From: Paraspadella gotoi
Taxonomy: Eukaryota > Chaetognatha
Assembly (NCBI GenBank): GCA_051294375.1
Contig: CM119269.1
Coordinates: 3,266,026-3,330,025, forward strand
Length of the DNA stretch: 64,000 bases
Direction: 5' to 3'
Below the pieces are notes generated by a model. It did no database searches, had not been told where the DNA came from, and was given only the letters and a program-made list of their open reading frames with translations. Positions 1 to 10,989 of this stretch are shown here, piece by piece. Both the position numbers and the translations under genes were made by a program. The stretch's first letter is position 1. Every line of letters begins with the position of its first letter.

Positions 1-330
1 AAGGTTGGGTGGCGCGATAGAAGGATAATGGAAGACACTATCGGTGGAAGCGGAACTGAATCCGGTAAAGCGAATATGAATGGTGGAACGGAACTGCGAT
101 CGGTAGAAGCGAAGATAGAAATGGGTGGAAGCGGAACTGAGATCGGTGGAAGCGTGAAATGAAATTAATGGTAGTGAATATGAGAAATCGATGGAATGAA
201 AAGTAGATCAGTAGAAGTGGAAATTCAGATCGGTGGGAAGCGTAAATAGAAGGGCGGGGAGCGGAAATGAGATCGCGATGTGGAAAAGGACTACGGTGGA
301 AGCGAGAGGGACGGATGAGGATTCCTAGAG
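1..330. repeat. Degenerate tandem repeat, unit about 20-40 bp
   Basis: A motif close to ATCGGTGGAAGCGGAACTGA recurs with many changes across this stretch, for example near 40, 85, 120, 145 and 215. The minus strand is open for 123 codons here and reads as repeated Arg-Phe-His-Arg-Ser, which is a by-product of the repeat and not a protein call. The repeat starts outside the window. Confidence 0.6.
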
Positions 331-980
331 CATAAAAAAAAATTGTGCAGATCAATTGTTTGTTTAATTCCATTTCATACGTAGCCGTACATACACTATA
401 CCACGTCAACCAATATCGAAACTGTCCGACTCTGCAAAAGAAACAGAGAAAGCGCAGAAAAAAGAAAAATATCTCGAGAGGACAAAGTTTCAGTTCGATT
501 TTTTCTCTTTAATAAAAAAAAAAATCGAAGTTTATGTTTTTGCTAAAAAACATCATCGATCAAGACTTTTGCGCTCTCTTTTAATGAGAGCGCCACTGGG
601 CGAGAGATGAGAGAGTGGGGGAAGGGAAGGGGATCATCGTTTAGGGCAAGGGAAGAGGCATGCCGTCGGTAGTACGAGTCAACAAATATCTCTTTTTGAC
701 TAGGGAAACGGGAGGAAAATGTCAACACGAGGGTAATTGACACCCCGACCCCGAATCTACTAATTCCCTCTCTTGGTCTCGTGCGTATTTTCTCGAAACC
801 TCAAACGGATCACTTACTGGAAAGAGAGATTTCACCCCTCTTGTCAACACTTTCAAACCCAACAGTGCCGAATTAAAACCCACCGGAAATCTTCACCTCG
901 CAACTTCCTCCCCCAGTATCGCCCGCATAAATACCCATGGTTTAATTGCGTAAACAGGGTTCTTTTTGTTTTTTCATCCC
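331..980. other. Non-coding stretch, nothing recognised
   Basis: This segment is AT-rich with short homopolymers. The short open frames on both strands show no family resemblance, no splice-site support and no repeats. Confidence 0.4.
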
Positions 981-984
981 CGTG

Positions 985-1235
985 CATTCATTTCCTCTTC
1001 TCTCTCTCTTCTCTCTCATCTCTCTCTTTCTCTCTCCTCTCGCTCTCCTCTCCCTCTCTCTCTCCATCTTCTCTCTCCTCTCTCTTCTCCTCCTCCCTCT
1101 CTCCTCATCTCTCTCTCTCCCCCCCGCGCCCCCCTCCTCGTCCGTCCTCTTCTCTCCCTCCTCTCTCTCTTCTCTCTCCCACTTTCATCTCTCACCCATC
1201 CGGGCCTTTCCTCTCTTCCTCTCTTCGAGTTGAGA
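985..1235. repeat. CT-rich polypyrimidine tract
   Basis: About 250 bp are almost purely C and T on the plus strand, an imperfect (CT)n with C-runs. All three plus frames are open and give Ser/Leu/Pro-rich peptides, which is expected of such a tract. Confidence 0.85.
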
Positions 1236-2762
1236 ATTTTCGACTTGAAGAAGAAAGGAAAAGTTCGATTTTTTATTTAAAAGCGCCCTTCTTTTAATGA
1301 GATGGAAAGTAAAAAAAAATTAATGAGTAATAAAGAAACAGTCTATGTCTCCCAGCCTCTTCTTTATCTCCCTTTCAACGCTCCTCAATTTCCTCCGCTA
1401 CTCTCGCCCCCCCCTCATGCCTGAAGGACAATCAATGAACTTCTCTGGGTGTCGCCAGAGCGCGCCACGATCGCTCTCGCCTCGCCACGCCAAAAGCTTT
1501 TTCCCCCATATTCTGTTCCCTTGTTCCGATTTGTATTGGTCAGGGACAAAATGAACAGAGGGATTTTAAGACCGAGCGTTCAGTGACTCGAAAAAAAGCG
1601 TTGGAATTCGAGGCCTTTGTATGCCCCTCGTAAACGTTCAAATGGAACTCCCTTTATCTCTATCTCTATCTCCTGTTTTATATCTCCCTCTTCGCTACGT
1701 CTGATTCTCGGTTCGTTCAATTGAAGTTAGTCCCAAGACGATGACAAAAGGGTCAGCTAACAAAGAACAATTTAAGTGAATGCGTTATACATTAACGAAA
1801 AAAAATAAAATAGAGAGAGAGAATGAGAAGAGAGAAGAGAAGAGAGGAGAAAGAGAGAGAGAAGAGAAGACGAGAGAGAGAAAGAGACGAGAAGAGAGAG
1901 AGAGAGAGAGTGCATCCTTAACCCTTTTTCTACTCCGTCAAATCGTGCCTCCTCCTGAGCGCTCATGCTAGGGCGTGTTTCGCTTCGGACTCTCTCTCTC
2001 TCGCGCGGTCTCGCTCTCCCTGCTACCCACTCCCTTTCACGTCGTCGGCAAGTGGATTCGATATAAATTACGAGCTTGTTTCCTCTCGTCATGGTCGATG
2101 ATTCAAAAGTTTTTTTTTTACATGCGACAGGAGGAGGAAAGAAAAGACCGCGTGACGATGGCTGGAAGATAACGTCATGGCGGACATGCCAAGACGACGG
2201 CGACAGCGATTGAAACGTCCCAGACGCCGAGATTTTGTATTCATCTCTTTCCTCTCATCTCGATTTACCCCTCAATGTGAGACTTCGAGGAGTTGTTAGT
2301 AGGAGCGCTTTGTCGCCGAGGCGGTTTTCTTTTTTAGTAGTTGTCCCTTTTGGTGTAAATCTAGAGTGCAAAATTGTTTTTTGTATTTATATCACAGATA
2401 AAGAAAGATGAAAAGGGTTTTTTGGTGACTTTCTGCTCCTTCTATAAATACGCATGGGATGAGTGATGATGATGAACGGCGATGACGAATACTGAAAAGT
2501 GAAAGTAAATTGAGCAGTGTTAAATCATTTTGTAAAAGTTGAAAGACAATAGAAATATTGATTAAATAGTAATAAAAGATTTAAAAACAAACCAAATTGG
2601 TTTTTTAAGAAAAATTAGGGCGTATTAATCTCCTTTTTTTCGTTGAAGACGTAAAAAAAACAAATGGAGCCAACGCAGCAACTGCGCAAAATACTGCAGC
2701 GATAAAAACAAAACGACGACCTAAAAAGAACTGCCTCCCCTCCCCCATTCACGGGTCATCCA
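1236..2762. other. Non-coding stretch with a GA-rich tract at about 1,810-1,912
   Basis: No supported gene is seen. A polypurine (GA)n-like tract occupies about 1,810-1,912. The rest is mixed sequence with A- and T-runs and no consistent reading frame. Confidence 0.4.
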
Positions 2763-3014
2763 ATGGATCCAGACGAAGATTCGACGAGGAAAAACAAGGA
2801 AGGCATGGATTTATTCGACCATTCGTCGTGGTCCATCGACTTGTCTGCACTGGTCGGCCGCCTCCGCCGTTGCAAGCAGTGCCACTTCGCCATAAGCGGA
2901 TTCACCGATGCCGCAGACGCGCGGCACACTAGTACGCTAAATATGTTTTCAGTCGGAGTCCATCAAGGGAGAACAACGGCGAAAGCTTCTAGTCGCCGAC
3001 CGTCGGGAGAATAA
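2763..3014 (+). CDS. Unrecognised 83-codon open frame, weak
   Basis: An ATG-initiated frame encodes a charged peptide with one Cys-x-x-Cys pair (KQCHFA near residue 38). It has balanced composition and is not derived from a simple repeat, which is why it is listed. There is no recognised family, no neighbouring exon in the same frame and no promoter. It could be an exon fragment or chance. Confidence 0.15.
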   Translation: MDPDEDSTRKNKEGMDLFDHSSWSIDLSALVGRLRRCKQCHFAISGFTDAADARHTSTLNMFSVGVHQGRTTAKASSRRPSGE

Positions 3015-3365
3015 ACGATTTCAATTTCATTTAATGTCTTCAATTTCATGTTGTCCGCTGTGTCTGGAGAGAAGCCCTTTTCTATGGTAATTACTATTGC
3101 GAGCAAGAATTTAATGCAATTCAATGACGCATTATTTTATTATTATATTTTAAATTATCTTCTCCTTTTCTTATAAGAATTTCGTTTTGTGAAACGGACG
3201 TTAAATCTCGAAATTTCGAGTATTCGTGATGAATAAACATTAATCTTCTCCTGACCGATTGGGCGCGATTCGCTGCAGCGCCCTTTCGCACGCCGCGCAA
3301 TTTTTTTTTTTTATATATCAGTTTCCATTCGATTTGCACGCCGATATAATTATCGATCTTTTCTC

Positions 3366-3366
3366 G

Positions 3367-3395
<29 letters not shown>
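3366..3395. repeat. (TC)n microsatellite
   Basis: A near-perfect dinucleotide run of about 14 units. Confidence 0.85.
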
Positions 3396-3397
<2 letters not shown>

Positions 3398-3685
3398 GGA
3401 GGTGTCTCGAGTCGTTCTCCTCTCTCGCTCTTCTCTCGTGCAACGGCGCCAATACGGTCGCCCATACTGACCATCGAGAATCAAGAACGTGGATGTCAAC
3501 GGTGACCGCGGTCGATCATCTGGCGCCCTCGACAACCGTATGGTCAAAAGGGGGGCGTTGAGGGGGACGGTTCAGACAAACAAACGATAACAAACCTCCG
3601 GCCTGGAAATGCAGAGGAGATTCGTATGATTACATACGTGATGTGGAGGCTTTGGGAGATAGGCGCGCGCTGAAGAACGGGAGAA

Positions 3686-3710
3686 NNNNNNNNNNNNNNN
3701 NNNNNNNNNN
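3686..3710. other. Assembly gap, 25 N
   Basis: Exactly 25 N. The flanks (AGAA on the left, AAAAAGT on the right) show no palindrome, unlike the gaps at 31,495 and 53,025. Confidence 0.99.
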
Positions 3711-3842
3711 AAAAAGTAAACAAAACGAAAGACTGTCAACAAAAGAGCAATTTTTTTCCCTTTCACCCTAAATCTCAGCAACGCGGGAATTTAGTGAATT
3801 AGAAAATCGTGGATATTTTCAACGTCAGGATACGACGTTATT

Positions 3843-4061
3843 TTGTTTGCAAAATTAAATTTCGTTTGTGACGTTCGGTTGAAGTCGCGCGTTGGTCCAT
3901 TTGTCAAAACAGTCACGAAAAGTGAAAAGGAGGATCGTCTTACTTTCACATATGTAGCCTCGCTTGAGTGCGAAAATCACAGTCAGCGTGAATACTTCGT
4001 ACACTTAAACGACTGCGATTCACGAGAGTTTCCTAACGAATCCTATGAAATTTTATGTTAA
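3843..4061 (+). CDS. Unrecognised 72-codon open frame, weak
   Basis: An open frame with mixed composition including several Cys, Glu and Asn residues, starting MFAKLNF. It is not repeat-derived. No family is recognised and no splice continuation is seen, so chance is the leading explanation. Confidence 0.12.
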   Translation: MFAKLNFVCDVRLKSRVGPFVKTVTKSEKEDRLTFTYVASLECENHSQREYFVHLNDCDSREFPNESYEILC

Positions 4062-4379
4062 TAACGCATTATAACGAATTAACTAAGAACACATGGGTTG
4101 GAGACTACGACGTTTAATGAAATGAAAGTGCAACTATATCGACGTTGAAAGCACTTCAAAAGAAGGCGGGTCTATTGACAATAATGAATGGTAAATGATG
4201 ATAATTTACGAATTTGAATTTTAAAAACGAATTGGTGAATCTAAGATTAGTTTAATAAGGGTTTGGATAGTTAACTCTTAGTTTCTCGTTAATTCTCACT
4301 CTCCAAACCATTTTTAATAAAGAGAATTATTTCTTACTTTATCTAATTTTCTCCAAAGCATCGTACAGCTTCGGTACAA

Positions 4380-4690
4380 ACGTCACTCCATTATCTCTCA
4401 TCATTATTCGTCCATTCATAGGTCAATCGGTCGATTTTTTTTACCGCTTTCCATCCACTCCATTATTTGTCACTCCATTCATGCCTTTTTTTTTATAAAC
4501 TCCACACCATTCCTTTTTATTTGTCTCTTCATTTTCTCATATTAATTTCTTAATTTCACTTCATTTAACACTCTTCACTCAATCTAACATTATTTTTAAC
4601 GGCATATTTATTTCCATTCGTCACTCCATTCATCTCTCATATTTATTTCATTCGTCAAACCATTCATAACCCATATCATGCATTCAATCG
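4380..4690. repeat. Degenerate CACTCCATTCAT-type repeat
   Basis: Variants of CCATTCAT and CGTCACTCCATT recur roughly every 30-60 bp in AT-rich sequence. The array is too eroded to set a period by eye. Confidence 0.45.
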
Positions 4691-4719
4691 CTTCGTATAT
4701 ATCGCCATCTTGTTTGTTT

Positions 4720-4819
4720 ATTATCAACAAAAAGGGAAACGACGAATCAAAACGTCGGGAGCCTCTTCGAATTATCAACAAAGGGAAACGACGAATCAAA
4801 ACGTCGGGGAGCCTCTTCG
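4720..4819. repeat. Tandem duplication, period about 51 bp
   Basis: The segment from TTATCAACAA through GCCTCTTCG occurs twice back to back (about 4,720-4,770 and 4,772-4,819). The copies differ only by a few single-base indels. Confidence 0.85.
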
Positions 4820-5420
4820 CCGTCGCTCTCCGACCGAAAGATCTCTTGTTTTTTGGGTTTTTTTTCTTAGAATTTCGATTTCATACAAAAGTCGGCTCGA
4901 TTGAAACGTTTAGAATCTTAAATACTTAACGTCCGGATTTAACAAAACAAAATTCGAGGTGATCGCGTCACGAACGGTGGAGATCACAAAAAATTGTCAA
5001 AAGCGACGGGTTGGAGGAAAGGCGAAATCGGCGGGATCTTGGTCAACTCCAGCAACATCTTCTTCGGAGCTTTATTCTCCATGAGCCTACTCCATCAAGT
5101 TGACGACGACGAATCTGCCTTTATCATTGATCTAAAACCGATCGTTCATCGATAGGTCATCGGATCGATCCTGAATCGACTTCTATTTTATGATATCTGT
5201 CGTTATTGATTTTTTTTTCATTTTTCGGGAATATTTCGGGTTTGTCTTTTTTTAAAAAATTTATCCTCGAGGGCGACTGCTTACATAAGGGGTCGTCGTA
5301 TAAACAACAAACCGCAAACAAAGACCAAGGTGAAGTAAAAAAGAAAGGAAGTCGGGGGAAGGGAAGGGGGGGACAAGAAGGAAGAGAGAGAGAGAAGAGA
5401 GAGGAGAGAGGAGAGAGAGA

Positions 5421-5454
<34 letters not shown>

Positions 5455-6580
5455 AAGAAACGCGCGAGACCGTCTGGGATTTAATTTTCTCTTTCTCCGA
5501 TCCAACGATTGTGAGTCCCTCTTTCGTCTTCATCTTTGAATCGAGAAGGAGCGGCCTTCAATTTTTCCTTTCAATTGCATACAATCGTAAAAATTATAAA
5601 AAAAGAAATTTAAAGACGAGCCGAACGAAAAAAAAAAAGAAAAAAAGAAAAAAACGAAAAAAAAAATTTTTGATTTCGCTCTTTATCGATTCGTTTAAAA
5701 TTACGTAAACAAAATGGAAAACGTCGTTTTATTTTTCGACATTTTACGCGTTTTTTATAACGATGCTTTACAAAAAAAATCATTCTACGAGGATAATTTC
5801 TCTTTCGGCGTAGTGATTGGTTTTCCCGATGGCTTATAAACGTTACAGCACGATGTTTGATTCTCACGAACATGTGCTGACTCATCTGCCGACACATTCA
5901 CCGACACATGCCGCAACTCAATATGTGACGACGAATCTACGACTGAAAAAAAAACCGCAACGAGTGAAGCAGAGATTTCGAGAATATCGATCGCATATCT
6001 CATTATTGTATGAAGATATGATAAATTTCTAACTGTTTTTTTTTGTTTATGTCATTACAAATTTTATTACATTTTATTTCGTTACAACAATCCTAAACGA
6101 GCCTAACAATAAATATTATTATAATTAAAAAGATAAATTAATACGTACGCGAAATGATTCCGTTTTACTCGAAACTCAAAGACGAATTTTAAGGAAATTT
6201 ATTTTTTTTAAATGCGGCGCAGAGAAGAAGTTGATCTCGATCAAAGGTAAGGCGAAAGATTTCGTTACTTGAGCCTCACTTATATATAAATAAAAGATTT
6301 GGAAAAAAGAAAAAAAGTAAGTTACAAACTTAATCATGGTTCAAATTATAAGTATTGAGAATTCTAGGAGAAATTTTTCTCTGCAAAATTATTTTTCATA
6401 TTTTTTCTAACACACTTCCTCTGTCTTTTCATTCTCTTCTCTCTTCTCTCTCTCTCTCTTCTTCTCTCTCTCCTCTCTCTCATTTCTCTCTCTCTCTCTC
6501 TCTCTCTTCTCTTCTCTCTTTTTTTCTCCCTTTCACCCCTCAGAATCCCCCTCATACCTCATCTCTCATTCGCCTCACGT
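4820..6580. other. Non-coding stretch with GA, A and CT tracts
   Basis: GA-rich purine tract at about 5,375-5,460, A-rich tract at about 5,625-5,670, CT tract at about 6,420-6,530. A 71-codon plus frame at 5,817-6,032 has balanced composition with a His/Thr-rich stretch (THLPTHSPTH) but no family resemblance. Confidence 0.4.
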
Positions 6581-7349
6581 GTGGAGAAACCGAATAATCT
6601 TCGTCGCGACTACGAAACCCACGCGTCGCCTTTTGCGTCGTCGTCGTCGTCGTCGTCGGCGCCCCAATCTTCTCTCTACCCACTCTCGCCGACCCACCAC
6701 CCCGGCCTCCTCAACCACCCCGACAAACCCTATCCTTCGAAACCCCCCGACAAGCCCCATCGGGATCCCTCGTTCTTCGAGATCGAAAGGGACCCGATCG
6801 TTTCGTCCACCGGCGGGCGACCCTCGCGACGCAGCCTCGGGGCGTCGGCGAAAGACCCGTCTCGACGATCGCTTCGACCCGACGAGACTCGGCGTCCAAA
6901 CTCTCCGTCGACGATCGCGAAGAGCGACGGAATCTCTCGGCTTCGTTGTCTTCCTATCCAAAGTTCTCTTTCAGCCAGTATCCCCTCTCTTCCTCTTCCT
7001 CCACTCCTCTAAAATCATGCGCCGTTCTTCCTCCCTCCTCCGCCTCAGCAAGACTCTGACGACGACGGCGACGACGCCCGCCACTCAAGATGCTGGCGGC
7101 CGCGTTCCCACGTCGACGACGCCGGAGAGGATTCGTCCGCCGAAACGCGCCGCGTCGGCGTGGCCTGAGGCGCCTGTTACACGCCTTTCTCAGCGTCGCC
7201 TGGCTTGCCTGCTTTGGTGCGCTGATGTGTTCTTCGGCGCCGAATTGACGGCGCTCCGGCTGCCAAATTCGAATCCTCAACGAAACGAAATCACGACGAG
7301 GAAATTATCCACGCCCTGCTTGGGGCGCACTCGAGATGGCGGCGGCGCG
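6581..7349 (+). CDS. Candidate 5' exon of the collagen-like gene (Pro/Ser-rich, then hydrophobic segment)
   Basis: The first part, 6,581-7,012, is open for 143 codons and is rich in Pro, Ser, Arg and Asp. A second frame downstream, about 7,153-7,245, encodes basic residues followed by a hydrophobic run, LLHAFLSVAWLACFGALM, that would fit a signal anchor. The order of polar Pro-rich N-terminus, membrane segment, charged region and then Gly-X-Y exons resembles membrane-associated collagens (types XIII, XXIII, XXV). The two parts are in different frames, so at least one indel or an unseen intron is required. A donor GTGGGC at 7,350 is possible. Alternatives are two separate exons, or GC-rich non-coding sequence. 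Confidence 0.3.
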
Positions 7350-7550
7350 GTGGGCGAGAGGCGAGCGAAGGCGTGAGAGACGGGGATGAGTTGTTGTAAC
7401 GATTGAAATTAAAAACAGACTATGCAAATTTTAAAAACCTTTTTATACATGTAGGTAATGTCAAGAAATTTAAAAATAATAAAAATCCTTACTTTAATAT
7501 TCGTACAATTTTCATTTTATCATTCTATGCTAATTTCTCTGTCTGTTCAG

Positions 7551-7778
7551 CGTCGAGCGAAATTACGGCGCCGAAAGACCGAGCTCGGAAATCGGACGGC
7601 GCCGGGCGCGCCGCGAGACGGACCTCAACCCACTCTAGATCCCGTCGAAGCGTCCATCAGTTGGAGAGCTAACGGGATCGCCATCCCCGCCCACATCAAC
7701 GAATACGTCGGCAAAGCCATCCCATCTTACTGTCGGCACGACTGGGGCGGGAGTGGGGGCCCGTTTTCCACCCAAACG
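7551..7778 (+). CDS. Candidate second exon of the collagen-like gene
   Basis: A polypyrimidine tract and CAG acceptor end at 7,550, and a GT donor follows 7,778. One frame stays open throughout and begins with a basic stretch (RRAKLRRRKTELGNRTAPG) that would suit a linker after a membrane segment, then Pro-rich sequence. It contains no Gly-X-Y run. Its place in the collagen gene is inferred from position, strand and splice signals. Confidence 0.35.
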
Positions 7779-7900
7779 GTGTGAGGGCGAAGGTTGGGCC
7801 AATGGCAAGCGCAAATGTTGTGTCGGTTTAGGTTATATTTATTTTACTATTTCTTTATTAGTATTGTTTATATCCAACCTTTGCTCCTGTCTACTCCCAG

Positions 7901-8069
7901 TCCACAAGTTCATTGCGTGCCGCAATCCCTCCCGCCCGACGTCGGGCATCTCCAATACTTGATTGATCCGCCCCGCTTTTTGGAAACTCCGGGGCTCCAA
8001 GGCCGGATTGCCCCCCGGGTCCGCCGGCCCTCCCGGGCAAGGGGCAGGAGGGGAGAGAGAGCCTTCCGG
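7901..8069 (+). CDS. Collagen-like exon, Gly-X-Y fragments
   Basis: It follows a pyrimidine-rich tract with CAG at 7,898-7,900 and ends at a GTGAGT donor starting at 8,070. After a non-collagenous start, the reading gives GLQGRI and, in another frame, SAGPPGQGAGGEREPSG. Joining the triplets needs at least one single-base correction. The Gly-Pro-Pro triplet and consensus donor make a collagen exon likely. Confidence 0.6.
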
Positions 8070-8097
8070 GTGAGTTAGGAGTTAAAAATGTAAAATG

Positions 8098-8234
8098 TGC
8101 TGGGAAAGAGAGAGAAGAGAGAGAAGAGAGAGAGAGGAGAGAGAGAGAGTTAGAGAGGAAAGAAGAGGAGAGAAGAAGAGAAGACAGGAGAGAGACGAAG
8201 AGAGGAGGAGAGAAAAGAGAGAGAGAGAGAGAGA
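8098..8234. repeat. GA-rich polypurine tract in collagen intron
   Basis: An imperfect (GA)n tract fills most of the intron between the collagen-like exons ending at 8,069 and starting at 8,280. Confidence 0.85.
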
Positions 8235-8279
8235 AATGCAAACAGGATAATTGTTGAAATCTACTTTTTTTTGATCCAG

Positions 8280-9042
8280 GTCCCGTGGTTTGGATGGCAA
8301 AAAACGGTTTCAGGCCCTATGGGAAATGGAGGGCCGCCTGGGCAGCAGTCTCCCCGCCCGGCTGGCCCCAAAGGAGAAAATCCGGAGAGGGCGAACCTCG
8401 TGCTGAAATCCCTGGACGTGAGCGATCGAGACTTCACGCAAGAGTTACAACACCTACAAGCGTTCCGTCCCTACCCGATGGAGCCTCGGTGACGGAAGCA
8501 CACATCGCCATCAAGGGCGAACCCGGCACCGGTCGTCCCGGCTCGTTGGGCAGGCCCGGAAACATCGCCATCCCGGCCAAGCCCCGGCACAAGGGCGAAC
8601 ATGGGGACTCACGGGGTCAAAGGAAGAGAGAGGACCAGGTGGGCCCCACCAGGAAATCCAGGACTTCCCGGGAAGAGAGCGTTCCATCGGGTTTACGCGG
8701 CAACAAGGGCGAGAAGGAGAAGTCGATAGTAGTGGACAATCCGGATTCATGGAGTGGATCTGAGCAGGTCCAGCCCCGGAACACCTGCCCCCCTGTCCTC
8801 CGGCGGTTCCACCTGGGAGAGATGGCAATCAGGAACGCGCGCCGGCCAAGTGGTTACCCCGGATAAAGGGAGGAATCCGGCTAGAGAGGTCGCCAGGCTA
8901 TCCTCGGCACTAATGGGGAGAGAGGCATCCGCGCCCGAGGAATTCCGGGACACCAGAGCAGGTGACAAAGGGGAACTTGGATCTCAAGGAAAGATGGGCC
9001 GCCTGGGGTTCCAGGGAGAGGATGGAACCGTGGAAAAATCAG
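8280..9042 (+). CDS. Collagen triple-helix exon(s), frame-broken
   Basis: The block starts after a CAG acceptor (8,277-8,279) and ends at a GTAAAG donor at 9,043. Gly-X-Y runs appear in alternating frames: GPMGNGGPPGQQ near 8,312, GEPGTGRPGSLGRPGN near 8,518, GLRGNKGEKE near 8,693, GTNGERGIR near 8,910, and GDKGELGSQGKMGRLGFQGE near 8,962. The product would be an extracellular triple-helical protein. Frame changes fall every 50-150 bp and do not coincide with splice sites. That fits uncorrected long-read indels better than an ancient pseudogene, because the Gly periodicity between breaks is well preserved. One or more short introns inside the block cannot be excluded. Confidence 0.75.
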
Positions 9043-9202
9043 GTAAAGGGCTTTTTGACTTGTTTTTGATTGGAACTCGATATTTAACTGAAGATTTTGC
9101 ATGTTTTAAGGTTGATTAGAAATATGTATAATTATTGCCTAAGGGAAATTGGTTCATCCTTGCTGCATTGTGTCCAATGTAATATTCATCCTCATTATCC
9201 AG

Positions 9203-9417
9203 GCATTATGAACGCCTGGTTACCCCCGTGCCAAGGGAGAGCCTGGATTTCAGGGTTCCAGGCCCGATCGGAGCTCCAGCATGCCGGGGAAGCGCGTCAG
9301 GCGCTGGGAAGGAGCGGTACGGAGATGGGTATGGTTACGGAGATGGATTTTGGTGGTGGCCACCGGCCACCGGACCACCAGGGCCAATGGGCATGATTGG
9401 GCTGCAAGGACCTCCAG
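9203..9417 (+). CDS. Collagen-like exon with Gly-X-Y 3' end
   Basis: Acceptor AG at 9,201-9,202 and donor GTACTG at 9,418. The 3' part reads GPPGPMGMIGLQGPPG. The upstream part, after a Gly/Tyr/Trp-rich stretch, includes GEPGFQGFQ with a frame change. A Gly codon is split 1|2 at both ends, as at the neighbouring collagen junctions, which strongly supports these splice sites. Confidence 0.75.
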
Positions 9418-9561
9418 GTACTGTAACTGAATTTGCCAATCAATTGTTGCAAAATACTTCAAGGAAAGCAAATCCTTTTCAGGTTTTTGTTGTAAAAAAA
9501 AGGTTTCGGAAAATCGAAGGCATTAATTACTTTTAATTTTATTGAATTATAATTCAATCAG

Positions 9562-10069
9562 GTATCAAAGGCGATCGCCGATGAGCAAGGCCCAAAGGCG
9601 AAATGTTCCAAGGGGATTTTGGGCCACCCGGCCCAATTGGGACTTCCAGCCGTCTGTGAAAGGATGGATCGGGAAGGAGGCCCTACGCTTCCGCCTACAC
9701 ATCGTCTAAGTGTTGGGGCCCCGTCGTAATGGGCCCCCCAGGACCTCCCGGCCCTCCAGTCGTCGAAAAGGAGTCAAAGGGGACGAATGGCCGGACGGCT
9801 GGGCGTGCCGGACTGAAGGGCGATCCGTGGCGAACATAGGGGCGACCCGGACATCCGGGCGTTCAAGGCGAGTCGCGGAATAAGGGTGGAAGAGCCCGGA
9901 AGGGACCTCCGGCCGTCTGGCCCGATGGGAGGAAGGGGTGAGCCCAGGCAAGCCGCTGTGGTGGCAGGAAGAACAAGGGGGAGAAAGTCTAAGGATGCCC
10001 GGACTTGGACGCCCCTTGTCCGCTCGGCCCGAACGGCTCCCCCCGCCGGCTGCGGTGGCGACCTCTCAG
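9562..10069 (+). CDS. Collagen triple-helix exon, last one before the repeat block
   Basis: Acceptor AG at 9,560-9,561. The exon starts GT, completing the Gly codon begun at 9,417 (reads GIKGDR). Other Gly-X-Y pieces are GPKGEM, QGDFGPPGPIG, MGPPGPPGPP, RAGLKGDP and GRPGHPGVQGES, in at least three frames. A GTGACA donor follows 10,069, again leaving a single G. The gene should continue, but no further Gly-X-Y exon or C-terminal domain is found before the 10-kb repeat begins near 10,965, so the 3' end is missing here. This could be a join in the assembly. Confidence 0.75.
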
Positions 10070-10089
10070 GTGACACCGAAAAGAATTAA

Positions 10090-10964
10090 GACAACAGATT
10101 TCGTTCTTAAAAATTAAAACAAGGCTTTCCCATAAATCGTAATTAGAAGTTTGGAAAACGTACTAAAACAAAAAAACACGTTAGTCCCCCCAAGTTTTTG
10201 CGTCAACATTTTATTAAGACTCCTGCGTAGGAAAATTATATTCAATTAGAATTTTTTGTTAAAAATAATTCTTGTTTTTGTTATAATTAATTTATTATTA
10301 AACTTTTTTCAAACTTTTCCTTTTTCATAATCAATCAAGTGACGTGTTTTCATATTTGTGCATTTTCTAATTTTTCTCTCTATTCTTTTTCTATAACTAG
10401 TAGTGTTAGACTTATTGTTTTATATTTTTCAAAGTAGTTCTTAGAAATGTACCACAGAATGATTTAGAGTTAGTTTAAAAAACTTGAAACATACAACGAA
10501 TTAGTTGTAGTTAAGCAGCCTATTATTTCTCTTATTGTATTAACTTTTTTTTTTTAGATCTATATTGGTAGGTTTGGAATTATTTGATCCTTGGAAAGTT
10601 AAGATATTTTCGACCGTTCTGCAAAGAAAAAAAATAAAACTATTTACCCATATAGTCACTTGAGTATTCCGAAATGATTTTTTTTAAACCAAATTAAAGA
10701 TCAAGAACTAAGGCTCCCTGCGTGGTTAGGATTTCAAGACACATTGTGTCTTTTTGGTATCATTCGTCGGTAAGAGTCGCTTTAGGCCTGGTAAAAAAAA
10801 AAATAAATAAAAAAGATAAAAGAAATTAAATCAATTTGTAAACATTCCTTTTGAAATGATTGTCATCAAATTTAGGTAAGTATTTTTATGACATAAAAAA
10901 AACATATCTCCGTTGAGAATTCTTCCCTTTTTAAAACCTTTAACCCGCGTATTTCATTATAGGA
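10090..10964. other. AT-rich non-coding stretch between collagen exon and repeat copy 1
   Basis: No open frame above 60 codons, no Gly-X-Y and no repeats shared with the later copies. It may be the next collagen intron. Confidence 0.5.
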
Positions 10965-10989
10965 TGTGTTGCCAATGCGGAATTCGACA

